Positions 52,213-62,155 of a stretch of 64,000 nucleotides of DNA are shown here, in pieces. The notes beneath the pieces are model-generated. The model worked only from the letters and a program-made list of their open reading frames with translations, was not told the origin of the DNA and did no database searches. The stretch is from NCBI RefSeq assembly GCF_018283675.1, contig NZ_JAGVRK010000001.1, positions 3,348,001 to 3,412,000 on the forward strand, written 5' to 3'. The stretch is from Metabacillus flavus (GTDB taxonomy: Bacteria > Bacillota > Bacilli > Bacillales > Bacillaceae). The translations under genes and the position numbers were made by a program. Numbering within the stretch: the first letter of the stretch is position 1; the number at the start of each line of letters is the position of its first letter.

Positions 52213-52356
52213 TTTAAACTTGCTTTGTTGAAAAGTGTATTATCCCTCAACAACTTGGGGGAGGTTTTGGGGAATAAATTTAAAAATTTAAGTGGACAGA
52301 CGCTAAAAATAATAAAGAGCCATTCATTAAATCAAGGTTGATTATTTATTCATATC

Positions 52357-53043
52357 TTAATCTGAAAGCAATCCTGTTAAGAAAGTAACACCGCCACGAA
52401 CAATCATATTCCTTATTTCTTCTCCTGTTAGGCATAGCCAGTAGCTTTCCATTTTATTTTCAATTAATTGCGGGTCATCTCCAATTACATATGTGGAGTT
52501 CTTGAAGGCTTCCTTAAAATTAGGCTTTAACGCATACCCCATATAATCATCTTCTCTAAACACACACATCCAATAAATCCCTTCATGAGCAACCATATTA
52601 CGAATACCATTAAAGAGATCTGCTATATTAATTATATTAAGTGGTTGTCCATCCATTGCGTGGATCCCCGTTTTTAGCCTATCCTGGTCTTCTGAGTTAA
52701 TGTAGTTAGAAAAAAAATCCCTAATAATTTTGAATTTATCAGTGATTGCTTTTTGATTAGTTGCCTTGTAGAGCGCTTCGATGGTCATAATCCAATACTG
52801 AACTTGAATACCGTCTAGTTTCGTGGATTGATTCAGTTTAAAAACATTGTCTGCCATTGATATTCCTCGTACTAGTTGATGCATAGCTCGTTTACTAACC
52901 AAGTCATGATGTTCACATAAGTAGATAAATTCCTCAGCCTCTTTCATGGTTTTAAAAAAGGGTTTAAAGAATGAAATATATACCGAGAAATTACACTTGA
53001 ATGATTCAGCACTTAATCGTTTTCTTATGTCTTCGGGAATCAT
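52357..53043 (-). CDS. HEPN-like domain protein of unknown function
   Basis: A 228-residue, mostly helical cytosolic protein with no full family match that I know. Near residues 145-154 it has NGIRNMVAHE, the R-N-xxx-H signature (Arg148, His153) of HEPN domains; many HEPN proteins are RNases in toxin or anti-phage systems. A single HEPN protein without an adjacent nucleotidyltransferase is also seen in ApeA-like systems. The ATG follows a weak GGAG-like site. Its neighbours are a NERD protein and a type I restriction locus. The HEPN call rests on the motif and helical context. Confidence 0.6.
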   Translation of the reverse strand: MIPEDIRKRLSAESFKCNFSVYISFFKPFFKTMKEAEEFIYLCEHHDLVSKRAMHQLVRGISMADNVFKLNQSTKLDGIQVQYWIMTIEALYKATNQKAITDKFKIIRDFFSNYINSEDQDRLKTGIHAMDGQPLNIINIADLFNGIRNMVAHEGIYWMCVFREDDYMGYALKPNFKEAFKNSTYVIGDDPQLIENKMESYWLCLTGEEIRNMIVRGGVTFLTGLLSD

Positions 53044-53131
53044 TTTTATCTCCTTTCAAAAAAGAATATCCATAGGTTCCTTTTGCCACAAACATTTCAA
53101 GAATTGTCTTACTTAAAGAGGATTCGTACAA

Positions 53132-53251
53132 ATGCTCCATCTCCTTTCCAAATTGCTCGATTTAGCTGATGAACTTGTAGCGAATTCTACTTCGGATAAG
53201 CACCTAATAAAAGGCCGGGTACTGGAGATGTGGGTGTTTATCGAAGGTTAA
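53132..53251 (+). CDS. Small open frame, possibly a gene remnant
   Basis: A 39-codon frame starting MLHLLSKLLDLADELVANST and ending RVLEMWVFIEG, with AGAGGA nine bases before the ATG. It is amphipathic and could be a small protein or the end of a lost gene. No family recognised. Confidence 0.3.
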   Translation: MLHLLSKLLDLADELVANSTSDKHLIKGRVLEMWVFIEG

Positions 53252-53317
53252 ATTATTAATTACATATAGGAAACACTCGACTATATAAGCCCTGGCCAAA
53301 TTGGCGCAGGGCTGTTT

Positions 53318-53953
53318 TCACTTTACATATCTAAGTATTTCAACGGCTGCCTTAAAACGTTTATCTGGGTCGCTGGAGTGTAAAGCTTCATCCAAAACCT
53401 CCAGGGCTTTGTTTATAATGTCTTCCGGCACCTCACGCGGTATTAGCTGAGAAGGATGTTTTAGATCTGACTGAGAATATATTAGGGCTTCTAATTCCGC
53501 ATCTTCTAACGGATATTTAAAGCGCGTCACTGTACCTCGGTGCCGGAGCAGTTCTTGAAGCTTAGAATTCAATTCATCGAACTTCACAACCGTGAGCGGC
53601 TTAAATTTCCGTTGGTGACACATTCCATCCTCGTTGTTATCGAATTCCTCAACGTACTCATATGCGCCAACTTCTACAATATGAACGTTATCTAGGTGAC
53701 CATGGAATAGAGCGACAGCGCCCTCTTGCATGGTATCAACAAAAGCCCAAATGTTACCCAAGTCAACGCTGATAGTTCGCGGATTATCGTAGGTGTGGCC
53801 ATAAGCTTTCTGTAGACGTATCCGGATTTCTTCTTTGGATACTCCTGCTAGGTTTCCTATGCGAGGCCACCCTATAGCGATGAAATTCCCTTGAATAAAC
53901 TCATTTAACCTTACTGTACCATGGGGACGGGTTTTGATTTGAAAGATGTTCAA
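53318..53953 (-). CDS. PUA-like reader-domain protein, restriction-associated
   Basis: A 211-residue cytosolic protein. The N-terminal half (NIFQIKTRPHG, then QGNFIAIGWPRIGNLAG, and WAFVDTMQEGAVALFHG near residues 65-85) resembles the PUA/EVE-like domain at the front of several modification-dependent restriction enzymes. The C-terminal half is helical, without nuclease motif. It may be the specificity part of a restriction protein that stands alone. The start is TTG at 53953, seven bases after AAAGGAGG; the longer frame to 53980 contains that site. The neighbours are a serine recombinase and a type I restriction system. The role is inferred from fold resemblance. Confidence 0.6.
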   Translation of the reverse strand: MNIFQIKTRPHGTVRLNEFIQGNFIAIGWPRIGNLAGVSKEEIRIRLQKAYGHTYDNPRTISVDLGNIWAFVDTMQEGAVALFHGHLDNVHIVEVGAYEYVEEFDNNEDGMCHQRKFKPLTVVKFDELNSKLQELLRHRGTVTRFKYPLEDAELEALIYSQSDLKHPSQLIPREVPEDIINKALEVLDEALHSSDPDKRFKAAVEILRYVK

Positions 53954-54134
53954 TTCTAATCCTCCTTTTGCCTCACGCAACGTGACGCTTATTTAATTTT
54001 ATAATACAACACTGTTTTATCGCTGTCAATCCCTGAGGTACGCTGACGCACATGCTATATACCGGTTTTTTAGCAAATAATAATGTTAAAACCCGGAAAT
54101 TTGGTTAGGATGCACAGCAAAAAAAGAAGCTACC

Positions 54135-54695
54135 CTACTGGTCAGCCCCTATTTTACGCTTCGCTCTTATCATGGTACTCTTAGAAATTCCCGTAAGATC
54201 CTGTACCTGTTTATACGAATACTCCCCCAACAAAGATAGAGCGTGGTCTATTTGCTTCCTCGTATACTTTGCGGGTCTACCTTCGCGGAAGTCCTCACGC
54301 TGCCGAGCTATCGCCTTTCCCTCTTGAGTTCTCTCTACAATCAAGTCCCGTTCGAACTCCGCCAACCCCGACATGATTGTAAAAATAAGGCGTCCGGTAG
54401 GCGTGTTCTCAATCAGCCCCATATTTAATACATGTACCTTTACGTCGCGATGAAATAGGTCCTTGACGATCGTTAGTGCCTCAGAAGTAGACCTAGCGAA
54501 ACGGTCCAGCTTTGATACCACAAGAGTATCGCCTCCCTTTAACTTGGACAGCAGCTCTTGAAACTGCGGACGATTCACCTTGGTTCCCGTGAACTTCTCC
54601 GAATATATTTTCTCACAGCTTTCAGATTTTAGCGTGTTCAATTGCATCTGCAAATCTTGGCCGACTGTCGATACCCTCGCATATCCATATTTCAC
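54135..54695 (-). CDS. Serine recombinase of the resolvase/invertase family
   Basis: A 186-residue small serine recombinase that catalyses site-specific inversion or resolution. The catalytic Ser lies in GYARVST at about residue 9, followed by the conserved KLDRFARS and the long helix with [23 protein letters not shown]. The C-terminal HTH ([20 protein letters not shown]) binds the crossover site. The start is GTG at 54695, seven bases after GGGAG, which gives the usual [10 protein letters not shown] beginning. It sits 129 bases beyond the end of hsdS, where such enzymes can invert specificity segments, but no second hsdS or inverted repeat was seen. Confidence 0.9.
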   Translation of the reverse strand: MKYGYARVSTVGQDLQMQLNTLKSESCEKIYSEKFTGTKVNRPQFQELLSKLKGGDTLVVSKLDRFARSTSEALTIVKDLFHRDVKVHVLNMGLIENTPTGRLIFTIMSGLAEFERDLIVERTQEGKAIARQREDFREGRPAKYTRKQIDHALSLLGEYSYKQVQDLTGISKSTMIRAKRKIGADQ

Positions 54696-54823
54696 AAAAC
54701 CGCTCCCTTTTATCACTTTTTGACACTAAGTTATGACAGCGGCATATACCTTGATATTATTACAACAGGAAAATAGTATAAATACTCTCAAGTTTTTACA
54801 CTATAAAACCTCTAACCATATGG

Positions 54824-56098
54824 CTAAAGGCTTGGCACCAAACAAGAATTTAATGTAACTTGCCCGTTCATGAGCATTGGCAAGAGCCATTCACGAAAAT
54901 TAGTTAGCTCATCTATCTCTTTTGCAATTGAAGTGATTTTATTATAAATAGGCTCTACTAAGTCATAATATTTTTCTAATGTCTGTTCATCCGGTACAAC
55001 AAATATTGTCTCATCAACGACTGTCTTGTTTATGTGAGGCTGTTGTGCGCCTGTACGTAAACTCATATAACGATTGACTTGAGACAACATGAATGGATAT
55101 AAAAATGCTGTTTTAAATTTTGAAGTGGGTATTATAGCGACTACAGATTGATTAAAGCAAGCATCTATTTCCAATATAGAAGGACGTATATATCGGGTTA
55201 TAGATAACAGGACCGCCCCAGCTTTAACAAACGAAGTAGTAGAATTATTTATTCCAGACTCTGTAATTGATTTCTCAGATTTTATTATCGGTGATGTGGC
55301 GATTTCTCCAGAACTAAGCCAAGGAATATTACCATTCCAATATTTAGAAACTTTTGTGTCAGGTGTTCCGCCTAGCAAAGTAATAAATTCGTTACTAATT
55401 AAAGAATCTTCCCAATCTTTTGGTATCTCACGTTTCAGCCGACTATTCCATACCATTTCTCCACCAGATGAGTGATAAGGTTTACCTTCAACATTAGGAA
55501 AATCAAATTGTACAAACCAATAATCATATATAGTTTTAGCCATCTGTTCCAACTCAGCAATAATCCTTTTATTAAGGCGGATTTTTTTCTCCATGCTATA
55601 TAATAAATCTCCAATACGTACCTGCTCGTCATAATCAGGCAAATACAAGTTTAAAAAAGAAAAAATGTCCTCATTGAAGCTTGCCCTAGTTGTAATAAAG
55701 GCATTATTAGTTACCGTTTTTCTAAACAAGTAGCTACGCAAATAAAACGCAAGGTACTTGTAATATACTATCCCTTCTGTTTTAGGGCGCAAACGCTTTG
55801 TAAATCCACTGTATGTGGCCGTGGGATAATCTTTTAGGGCTACACAACTCATTGCAAGTTCATTAATCGTTTCACTGGTGCGGGTAACTAGAATATCCCC
55901 TTCCTTTATGGAATAGGTATTTTGTTCTTTTTCCGTTGTATTCATTAAATCCGGTAAAACATCTGGTAAAAAATAATTATTGAAAACTGTACTAAACGAA
56001 ACAAAAGGGCTTCCATGTCCAGCTTGTTCTTTTTTAGTACTAATTCCTGAACTCATATCATATAAATCAGAGAATGCATATTTTTTAATATTTTTCAT
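54824..56098 (-). CDS. hsdS: Type I restriction-modification specificity subunit
   Basis: DNA sequence recognition subunit of the HsdR2M2S1 complex. The 424-residue protein has two target-recognition domains (about 1-150 and 225-380), each followed by a conserved helix (the first contains QVRIGDLLYSMEKKIRLNKR, the second NKITSIAKEIDELTNFREWL). This is the complete two-domain layout for a bipartite target. It overlaps hsdM by 14 bases. The recognised sequence cannot be predicted from reading alone. Confidence 0.93.
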   Translation of the reverse strand: MKNIKKYAFSDLYDMSSGISTKKEQAGHGSPFVSFSTVFNNYFLPDVLPDLMNTTEKEQNTYSIKEGDILVTRTSETINELAMSCVALKDYPTATYSGFTKRLRPKTEGIVYYKYLAFYLRSYLFRKTVTNNAFITTRASFNEDIFSFLNLYLPDYDEQVRIGDLLYSMEKKIRLNKRIIAELEQMAKTIYDYWFVQFDFPNVEGKPYHSSGGEMVWNSRLKREIPKDWEDSLISNEFITLLGGTPDTKVSKYWNGNIPWLSSGEIATSPIIKSEKSITESGINNSTTSFVKAGAVLLSITRYIRPSILEIDACFNQSVVAIIPTSKFKTAFLYPFMLSQVNRYMSLRTGAQQPHINKTVVDETIFVVPDEQTLEKYYDLVEPIYNKITSIAKEIDELTNFREWLLPMLMNGQVTLNSCLVPSL

Positions 56099-57764
56099 AA
56101 AGCAAACCTTCTAATCCCTTTTTAATCTCGACTTCCAACTCCCGACCTTCAGCAAACAAACTCTCCAGCCTTTTTGTAAAACCAGACATTTTTTCTGTAA
56201 ATTCCTCATGTTTCATTTCTACGTATTCAATTTTCACATCAAAATATTGTCCTGCAGAAAAAGACAACTTCTTTGACTCAATATCCAGATAATCCACTAC
56301 TACACAGAAATCATCTACTGGTTTAGCAGAGTTGAATGTGTCGATAATGTCATTTATCTCTTCAGGTCTTAGGACTGTTTTTTGATTTTTACCATCCCCT
56401 TTGACTTTTCTTCCCTTTTTCGAAGCATCCATTAAAACAACCTTGCCATCGTTGTTCTCTTTGTCAATGAAGAGAATAGAAACATTTGTGCTTGTTGTTG
56501 CAAAGATGTTGGAAGGCATGGAAATTACACCACGCAGCATTCTTTCTTTCACAAGATGTTCACGGATTTTCTTTTGAATACCGGTTCCAGCGGTTAAAAA
56601 ACCAGTCGGTACAACAATTGCCGCTTTGCCCTTTTCATCAAGAGAATATATTATGTGTTGTAAAAACATTAGATATATCGCCATGCCGCTCTTGTCTTTA
56701 TTGGGTACATTTGGTACACCTACCCAAAATCGTTCTTTATATTTTTCTCCTGTAAGTGTGTCTCTATTGTCGCTGAAATCCATATTAAATGGAGGATTTG
56801 AAACAATGTAATTATATTTCATAAGTCCGTTTTTCTGACGGTTCAGATGGCGTGGATATAGTAGTGTATCGTCATGTACTACATTACCGAGTGAATGAAC
56901 AAGGTTATTTAATATTAGATTCAGGCGTAGGAATTCATTGGATTTTTGAGAAATATCCTGGGTGTAAATGGTACAGTTATCTTCCCCGATTTCATGCGCA
57001 AGCGAAAGAACCAAAGTTCCAGTACCAGCAGCCGGATCGTAAACAGTCACATTCTGTGCGCCATCCGGTACCATGATACGGGCAATTATGTTGGCTATGA
57101 CATGAGGTGTGTAATATTCTGCGTACTTACCAAAATCTTTATTGTAGTCCTTTATAAGGTATTCAAACACAACGGCAAAGAAATCATATTTCTGTGCAAA
57201 TGCTTCCTCAAAACTAAAGCCAACTATTTTGTCAATCAAGGCGCGGCAGAAGTCGGATTTTTTATTGATTTCAATTATATACTGCGAGGGGGAGTCAAAC
57301 AGACGGATCTTCTCCTCTCCACCAGTTTTAACCGAAAATACCCCAATATTAGAATTAGCAATATCGATGAGAGTATCATCGAACAATTCATAAAATTGAT
57401 AAGGCTTACCATCAGATCTCTTCATCTCATCATCATACTTTCGGTTAAAAAGGTATGAAATGAAATGTTCCTTCTTTAACCGGGCAATAGTAGGTGGTAG
57501 GCTGGCAAGCAGCATCATGTAATCCATATCCCGCATTTGGCTTAAATGCTGTTCAAGTTCACCAATGGTAGTAAAACTATTTAGCTGTGTATCTGCCAGT
57601 TTTACCTCGTACAAAAATTTGTCATTTAAAAACTTGTACAAAAAAACTTCTGTAATTATCTTATATTCACTACTGGCATTACCAAGGCCATAGTTTGCAC
57701 AAACAGTCTTAAGGTCATCAATCATTTTTTTGGTTTTTGCCATTATATCCTGAGTGTTTATCAA
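56085..57764 (-). CDS. hsdM: Type I restriction-modification methyltransferase subunit
   Basis: An N6-adenine methyltransferase of 559 residues. An N-terminal helical domain (about 1-150) precedes the catalytic domain with the SAM-binding motif DPAAGTGTLVLS near residue 245 and the NPPF active site (SNPPFNMDF) near 330. The length is normal. It begins inside the end of hsdR (ATGA overlap) and overlaps hsdS, so the three genes are strongly coupled in the order R-M-S. Confidence 0.95.
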   Translation of the reverse strand: MINTQDIMAKTKKMIDDLKTVCANYGLGNASSEYKIITEVFLYKFLNDKFLYEVKLADTQLNSFTTIGELEQHLSQMRDMDYMMLLASLPPTIARLKKEHFISYLFNRKYDDEMKRSDGKPYQFYELFDDTLIDIANSNIGVFSVKTGGEEKIRLFDSPSQYIIEINKKSDFCRALIDKIVGFSFEEAFAQKYDFFAVVFEYLIKDYNKDFGKYAEYYTPHVIANIIARIMVPDGAQNVTVYDPAAGTGTLVLSLAHEIGEDNCTIYTQDISQKSNEFLRLNLILNNLVHSLGNVVHDDTLLYPRHLNRQKNGLMKYNYIVSNPPFNMDFSDNRDTLTGEKYKERFWVGVPNVPNKDKSGMAIYLMFLQHIIYSLDEKGKAAIVVPTGFLTAGTGIQKKIREHLVKERMLRGVISMPSNIFATTSTNVSILFIDKENNDGKVVLMDASKKGRKVKGDGKNQKTVLRPEEINDIIDTFNSAKPVDDFCVVVDYLDIESKKLSFSAGQYFDVKIEYVEMKHEEFTEKMSGFTKRLESLFAEGRELEVEIKKGLEGLLYEKY

Positions 57765-60700
57765 GCTGTCCAGTTCCTCTCAATAAAATATTCCTGTGCG
57801 ATGCAGTTATCAATAAATGTTATCTGTTCCAGATTGACCGACACATTCTGCTCTTTGCAAGCATTAATGATAAACGGCTGTAATGACAGAATGAAAAAAG
57901 GTTCGTTGTCTAATAAGTTCTGATTATGGGCAATCTTTTCATCTGCTTTTTCTTTTATTTTCATAAGGATTTTATGTGTTACCATATCATTAGCTAAGCT
58001 TGATGAAGACGCCATTACTCGCTTGTGGGTGCGCATATACTTGTTATCGCCGTTGTATTTTGCACTGAGCATACGGTCAGCGTGGTTTTTACGCTCTGCA
58101 CGTTTTCGTAAGCCATCTAGTTTAGCAGTAAGTTCTTTCATCTCATCGGCGGTAAGTTCCTCGATGTTTTTCTTTTTAAATACACGCTTTAATTCATCCA
58201 GCAGATCGATATATTCTGGATCTTTAGGGTCAAGGCTACGTTCTACGATTTCCTTTCGAGTCTTTTCTAGAGAGTCACGAAAAGTATCAGCAATAACCAG
58301 TTCTTCATCCTTTATTTTTCGGAACTGGAAATCAATCTGATCCATAGCGGTATTCAGTACTGAGGACACATCATCGACACTTTCAAGCTGCTGTTTAAAG
58401 TTAATGGTTGCAATACGATTATTAACCTCTGCTAGAAGCTTCAATGCTTTTTCAACGTCGAAACGGATGTAAAGATCATCAAATCCATACAGCTTTATAA
58501 GATTATTAAGTAGTTTATAATTTTCCAGTGCACGGCGTAAATTCAATAATTGCTCTTTATCATCAATCTGGTTAATCTGATTAATAAATTCTACAACGTT
58601 ATTTGTGTTATACAGGAAAAGTTGATTCTTAACATCTTCAAGGTCAGTTTCGATTTCTTCCCGGCTCTTAAAGATGTCGCTGTAATTTTGTACCTCATCA
58701 CCTAGCTCGGCTTCCAGTTCCTCAAAATAGGCTTTATTGGTCTTATCAAACTCATTCTTAATATTTGCAAAATCAACAACGAATCCATATTGGAAGTCTT
58801 TATACGGACGATTTACACGAGTAAGCGTCTGCAGGAGATTATGAGCCTTAATCATGCGGCACAGATATTGCTTTTTTAGACGAGGAGCGTCAAAACCAGT
58901 CAATAGCATATTGTAAACTACAAGAATATCGATTTTTGCTTTTTTGAAATCGTCCTGAATATCTCGGCGGTCTTGCTTTGTGCCTTCATCATGCAACACC
59001 AAAGCATAGGAAAATTCCGTCTGCTTTTGCAGTTCCTCAGTAACAGCACGAGCTTGTTCTGATGAATCACACACTACCATAGCACCAATGGTATCATCCC
59101 CAAGCGAAATACGACTATTATGAAAATCCTTTAAAATGTATTCCACCATGGCGGATACGAACTTTGGATGCGCGTACATATCCTTTTTTGATATAGACCC
59201 CTTCATAACTTCTAGTTCTTTCAAGGTGTCCTGCATCATTGTACGGTATGTGGTTTCGATTTCCTCACGTATCAATTTGAGGGTGTAACCGTCTGCAATG
59301 GATTGGTTATAGTAGTATTTGTGTATATAATTTCCAAAAATATTTTTTGTGTTGAATCCGTCTCCAATTAGTGGAGTACCAGTGAGAGCAATCATTACCG
59401 CATTACGGTCTGAGGCCATTAAATTGGCGAGGAAGGAACCTTGCGGATTGTAACTGCGGTGTGCTTCATCCATGAAATAAACTCGCTGAATATTTACATT
59501 GTAATCAGCTGACTGTACAACCGTGTCATTGGAGAATTTCTGGATATTAACCAGATTAATAGTGATTTTGCCGGATTTGTTGCTTTCTCCGACAGCACTA
59601 ATATTATTTTTGAATTCTTCTTTGGAATCAACTATTTCAACAAGGAGTCCACGGGCTTCGAACTCATTCTTGGCCTGTGTTGCAAGGTCAAGGCGGTCAA
59701 CGATAAAGTAGAACTTCGCAATCTGGTTATTCCGCTGATAATAGTCCTTTAAAAATTTCACATTGGAATAAGCCAGTGCAGTTTTGCCGCTTCCCTGCGT
59801 ATGCCAAATTACTCCTTTTTTCACACCTTTCGCAAGGCTATCACGAATTGCAAAAGTAGCGAAAATCTGCGGATAACGCATGATGTGCTTCTCTATGTGT
59901 TTGATGCCATTTTTGTCTGTAGTTTCTTTATAGCATATGCCGTACTTCATAAAGAACAGAAGTCGTTCCCTACTATAAAGGGATGTAATAATTCTGTTTG
60001 TAGGTGAATCTGGGTTCATAGAGGATTGATATTCTGGTGTACCCTTGATTGCAATCAGATTGGTATCCTTCAAAATAAAATCCTCAACACCTTTATCAAG
60101 CGGCTGTATGCCTCTGTGCAGTTCTTCAGACCGCTGTTCACGAAATTTACTGAAGAACATCTTTCCATAATTACTAGATGCATAGAAAGCACCCTGTATC
60201 GGAGCAATGACTGTATCGTCGTATTCATTATTATTTGAAAACACAGTGAACTGTGTCAGATTTACAAATCTTCTATATATCGGATTGGCAAACCGGCGTG
60301 TCATTCGATCGCGTTCTACTAGTATGCCTTCTCGGTTATTCTGCCGTTTAACTTCTACAAAAGAAAGCGGCATACCGTTGAGAAGAACAATAATATCGGG
60401 GCGGAAATTACCGTCATTGTTTACATAAGGCAGTTCCGTCACAATCGTGTAATTATTTTTATCAGCTTCTGTGAAATCAATTAGACGAATCCCATCAAAG
60501 CCATCTTGGAGAATCGAGAAAAAGGCTCTTCCATGGTCATCATTACTCAGCTTAACTTTGAGCTCCTCAACAATCTTTCTAACATCGGAAATAGTATAGT
60601 CTGTGTTATTTATCTGATTTATAGCATTACGAAATAAGTCAAAGAAAATATTTGTATCAGCGTCATAGGCAACACCACTGTCTTTGCCTTTGAGAGACAT

Positions 60701-60772
60701 GTAGGAATAACCCATTCTTGTAAAATGCGCAAGAGCAGGTATTTTTACTCTTGAATCTTCCGGTCTTCCCAT
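57761..60772 (-). CDS. hsdR: Type I restriction endonuclease/translocase subunit
   Basis: Motor and nuclease subunit of 1003 residues. The N-terminal nuclease site has Asp126 (FRPDIIVLL) and Glu140-x-Lys142 (VEVKRQ). The SF2 translocase has HTQGSGKTALA (Walker A), FMDEAHRSYNPQ (DEAH) and a downstream LTRVNRPYKDFQYG motif VI. A helical C-terminal domain contacts HsdM. The ATG at 60772 (seven bases after GGAGG) is preferred over ATG 60778, which touches the site. The gene appears intact. A broken XRE regulator gene lies immediately upstream on the same strand. Confidence 0.94.
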   Translation of the reverse strand: MGRPEDSRVKIPALAHFTRMGYSYMSLKGKDSGVAYDADTNIFFDLFRNAINQINNTDYTISDVRKIVEELKVKLSNDDHGRAFFSILQDGFDGIRLIDFTEADKNNYTIVTELPYVNNDGNFRPDIIVLLNGMPLSFVEVKRQNNREGILVERDRMTRRFANPIYRRFVNLTQFTVFSNNNEYDDTVIAPIQGAFYASSNYGKMFFSKFREQRSEELHRGIQPLDKGVEDFILKDTNLIAIKGTPEYQSSMNPDSPTNRIITSLYSRERLLFFMKYGICYKETTDKNGIKHIEKHIMRYPQIFATFAIRDSLAKGVKKGVIWHTQGSGKTALAYSNVKFLKDYYQRNNQIAKFYFIVDRLDLATQAKNEFEARGLLVEIVDSKEEFKNNISAVGESNKSGKITINLVNIQKFSNDTVVQSADYNVNIQRVYFMDEAHRSYNPQGSFLANLMASDRNAVMIALTGTPLIGDGFNTKNIFGNYIHKYYYNQSIADGYTLKLIREEIETTYRTMMQDTLKELEVMKGSISKKDMYAHPKFVSAMVEYILKDFHNSRISLGDDTIGAMVVCDSSEQARAVTEELQKQTEFSYALVLHDEGTKQDRRDIQDDFKKAKIDILVVYNMLLTGFDAPRLKKQYLCRMIKAHNLLQTLTRVNRPYKDFQYGFVVDFANIKNEFDKTNKAYFEELEAELGDEVQNYSDIFKSREEIETDLEDVKNQLFLYNTNNVVEFINQINQIDDKEQLLNLRRALENYKLLNNLIKLYGFDDLYIRFDVEKALKLLAEVNNRIATINFKQQLESVDDVSSVLNTAMDQIDFQFRKIKDEELVIADTFRDSLEKTRKEIVERSLDPKDPEYIDLLDELKRVFKKKNIEELTADEMKELTAKLDGLRKRAERKNHADRMLSAKYNGDNKYMRTHKRVMASSSSLANDMVTHKILMKIKEKADEKIAHNQNLLDNEPFFILSLQPFIINACKEQNVSVNLEQITFIDNCIAQEYFIERNWTA

Positions 60773-60792
60773 AGCCATTCCTCCAAAGTGAT

Positions 60793-61013
60793 TTATGCGT
60801 TTTCATCTCTCACATATTCCATGATGTCCCCGAAGTCAACATTGACGGTTTTACATATTTCCCCAAAAAGCAAGTGATACGTCCTCATCCCGGCGAAGAT
60901 ATGTCATAGTATTAGGGGCAATGTCCGCTGCTTTCCTTAAATTCGCCTTCCTCATTTTCTTGTATATCAATAATTTCCACATTCTTTGATACAGCCCTTT
61001 TCAAACCTTCCAT
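60793..61013 (-). pseudogene. XRE-type (Cro-like) regulator remnant upstream of hsdR
   Basis: Three frames together give a small YozG-like HTH protein: a start at ATG 61013, then KKMRKANLRKAADIAPNTMT, and finally EICKTVNVDFGDIMEYVRDE ending at TAA 60793. At least two frame changes separate the parts. The DFGDIMEY ending is typical of such regulators next to restriction genes, so this was probably the controller of the hsd operon. Confidence 0.65.
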
Positions 61014-61071
61014 CACACTAACTGAATATAAATTCCTAATTTAATATTGTAGCACAATGTTTTTTTTTTCA

Positions 61072-61239
61072 CTAGATTGTATGCAAATTGTTGCGAAGGA
61101 CTGGTAGTACCTTGAAACGGTTCTTCATATCAACATTTTTATGCAGCATAATTCCCGCCCAAAACCGGTTCATATCCATTATATCAGCAATAAACTGTAT
61201 ATCTAATTGTTCATTTCTCTCAAAAAGTAGTCCATCATC
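61072..61239 (-). pseudogene. Unidentified C-terminal gene fragment
   Basis: A 55-codon open stretch without a start, whose product contains LDIQFIADIMDMNRFWAGIM and ends VLPVLRNNLHTI at TAG 61072. Codon use looks coding, but no family was recognised. Confidence 0.35.
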
Positions 61240-61562
61240 TCAATAAAGATTTACAAATCTTAAGAATTATTAACAATTATTAGAAATTATAAGATGACAA
61301 TAGTTCAATATCCCCCTTCTATATACTCATTCTGCTGGACTGCTTTCTATGTTTTTATGTAACAAATACTGGGTATATTAGAACCTACAGAAACTAATGT
61401 TTATTGCGGTGTAAAGTCTAATTACCTTATCATCTTGAGGACAAAACTCTTTAAAATGAACAAATCGGTTAGTATATAAACTTCGATGCATTGATGCACA
61501 TATCAGATCGATAGAGTTTTTAATTGTAAAACAAAAAAGAATTTAAAACTTTGTTTCATAGG
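61240..61562. other. AT-rich non-coding stretch
   Basis: These 323 bases contain no supported gene, hairpin with T-run or repeat. Confidence 0.35.
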
Positions 61563-61946
61563 CATCACACTGCACCTGCCGGGCATAAGCTATCTATTGC
61601 TATCACGGATGGAGATATAGTGGTAGGGGTTGTGATGGCTGGCCGTCCTGTATCCCACTATTAAGATGATGGATTTACACTTGATATAACCAGGTGTTGC
61701 GTAAAAGAGGCATATAAAAACGGAGTTAGCAAACTGTGCTCTGCAGCCTGTACAGCTGCTAAAGGTCTTGGATATAATCGAGTGATTACTTATACCCTCG
61801 CTGAAGAGAGTGGATCCTCGATGAAGGCTTCCAACTTTGAAATAGTCAGAACTACCAAAGGGGGCTCTTGGAATTCTAATTCCAGAAAAAGAGTAGATAA
61901 GCATACTACCGGCCCTAAGTATCTATGGGTGAGAAATATCAGCTAA
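61563..61946 (+). pseudogene. Phage-type XF1762 family protein remnant
   Basis: A 128-codon frame from HHTAPAGHKLSIAITDGD through AGRPVSHY, an in-frame TAA (61662-61664), DDGFTLDITRCCVKEA, AAKGLGYNRVITYTLAEESG and WVRNIS to TAA at 61944. This follows the phage-associated XF1762 family (a GNAT-like fold) closely after the missing N-terminus. The internal stop and absent start mark it as decayed, a trace of a prophage or related element at the tmRNA locus. Confidence 0.8.
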
Positions 61947-62005
61947 TTACCTACGAAAGAGGAGAATTCTAAAGTAGAGAAAACATGATACGAGAAATAT
62001 ATATA

Positions 62006-62044
62006 AAACGTCTAAAACCCTTATTTTGGGGATTAGACGTTTTT
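62006..62044 (+). terminator. Rho-independent terminator
   Basis: AACGTCTAA pairs with TTAGACGTT, extended by CCC/GGG, and is followed by a T-run of seven. It lies after the XF1762 remnant. Confidence 0.85.
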
Positions 62045-62155
62045 TTACTTCAAGGTGCCAGACATACACGCACATGTGTATAAATGTGAATATTCGCCGA
62101 TATAAAAGATGATAAGTTTGACTGTAATGAACTGAAGTAAAGCTGGAGGAAAAGT

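Larger units (their letters stand above)
51966..52356. other. Intergenic region with two terminator hairpins
   Basis: There is no gene in these 391 bases. Two hairpins are present (AACCAGAAATC/GATTTCTGGTT near 52093-52120 and AAAACCCTAGAA/TTCTAGGGTTTT at 52167-52208), described separately. Confidence 0.5.
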
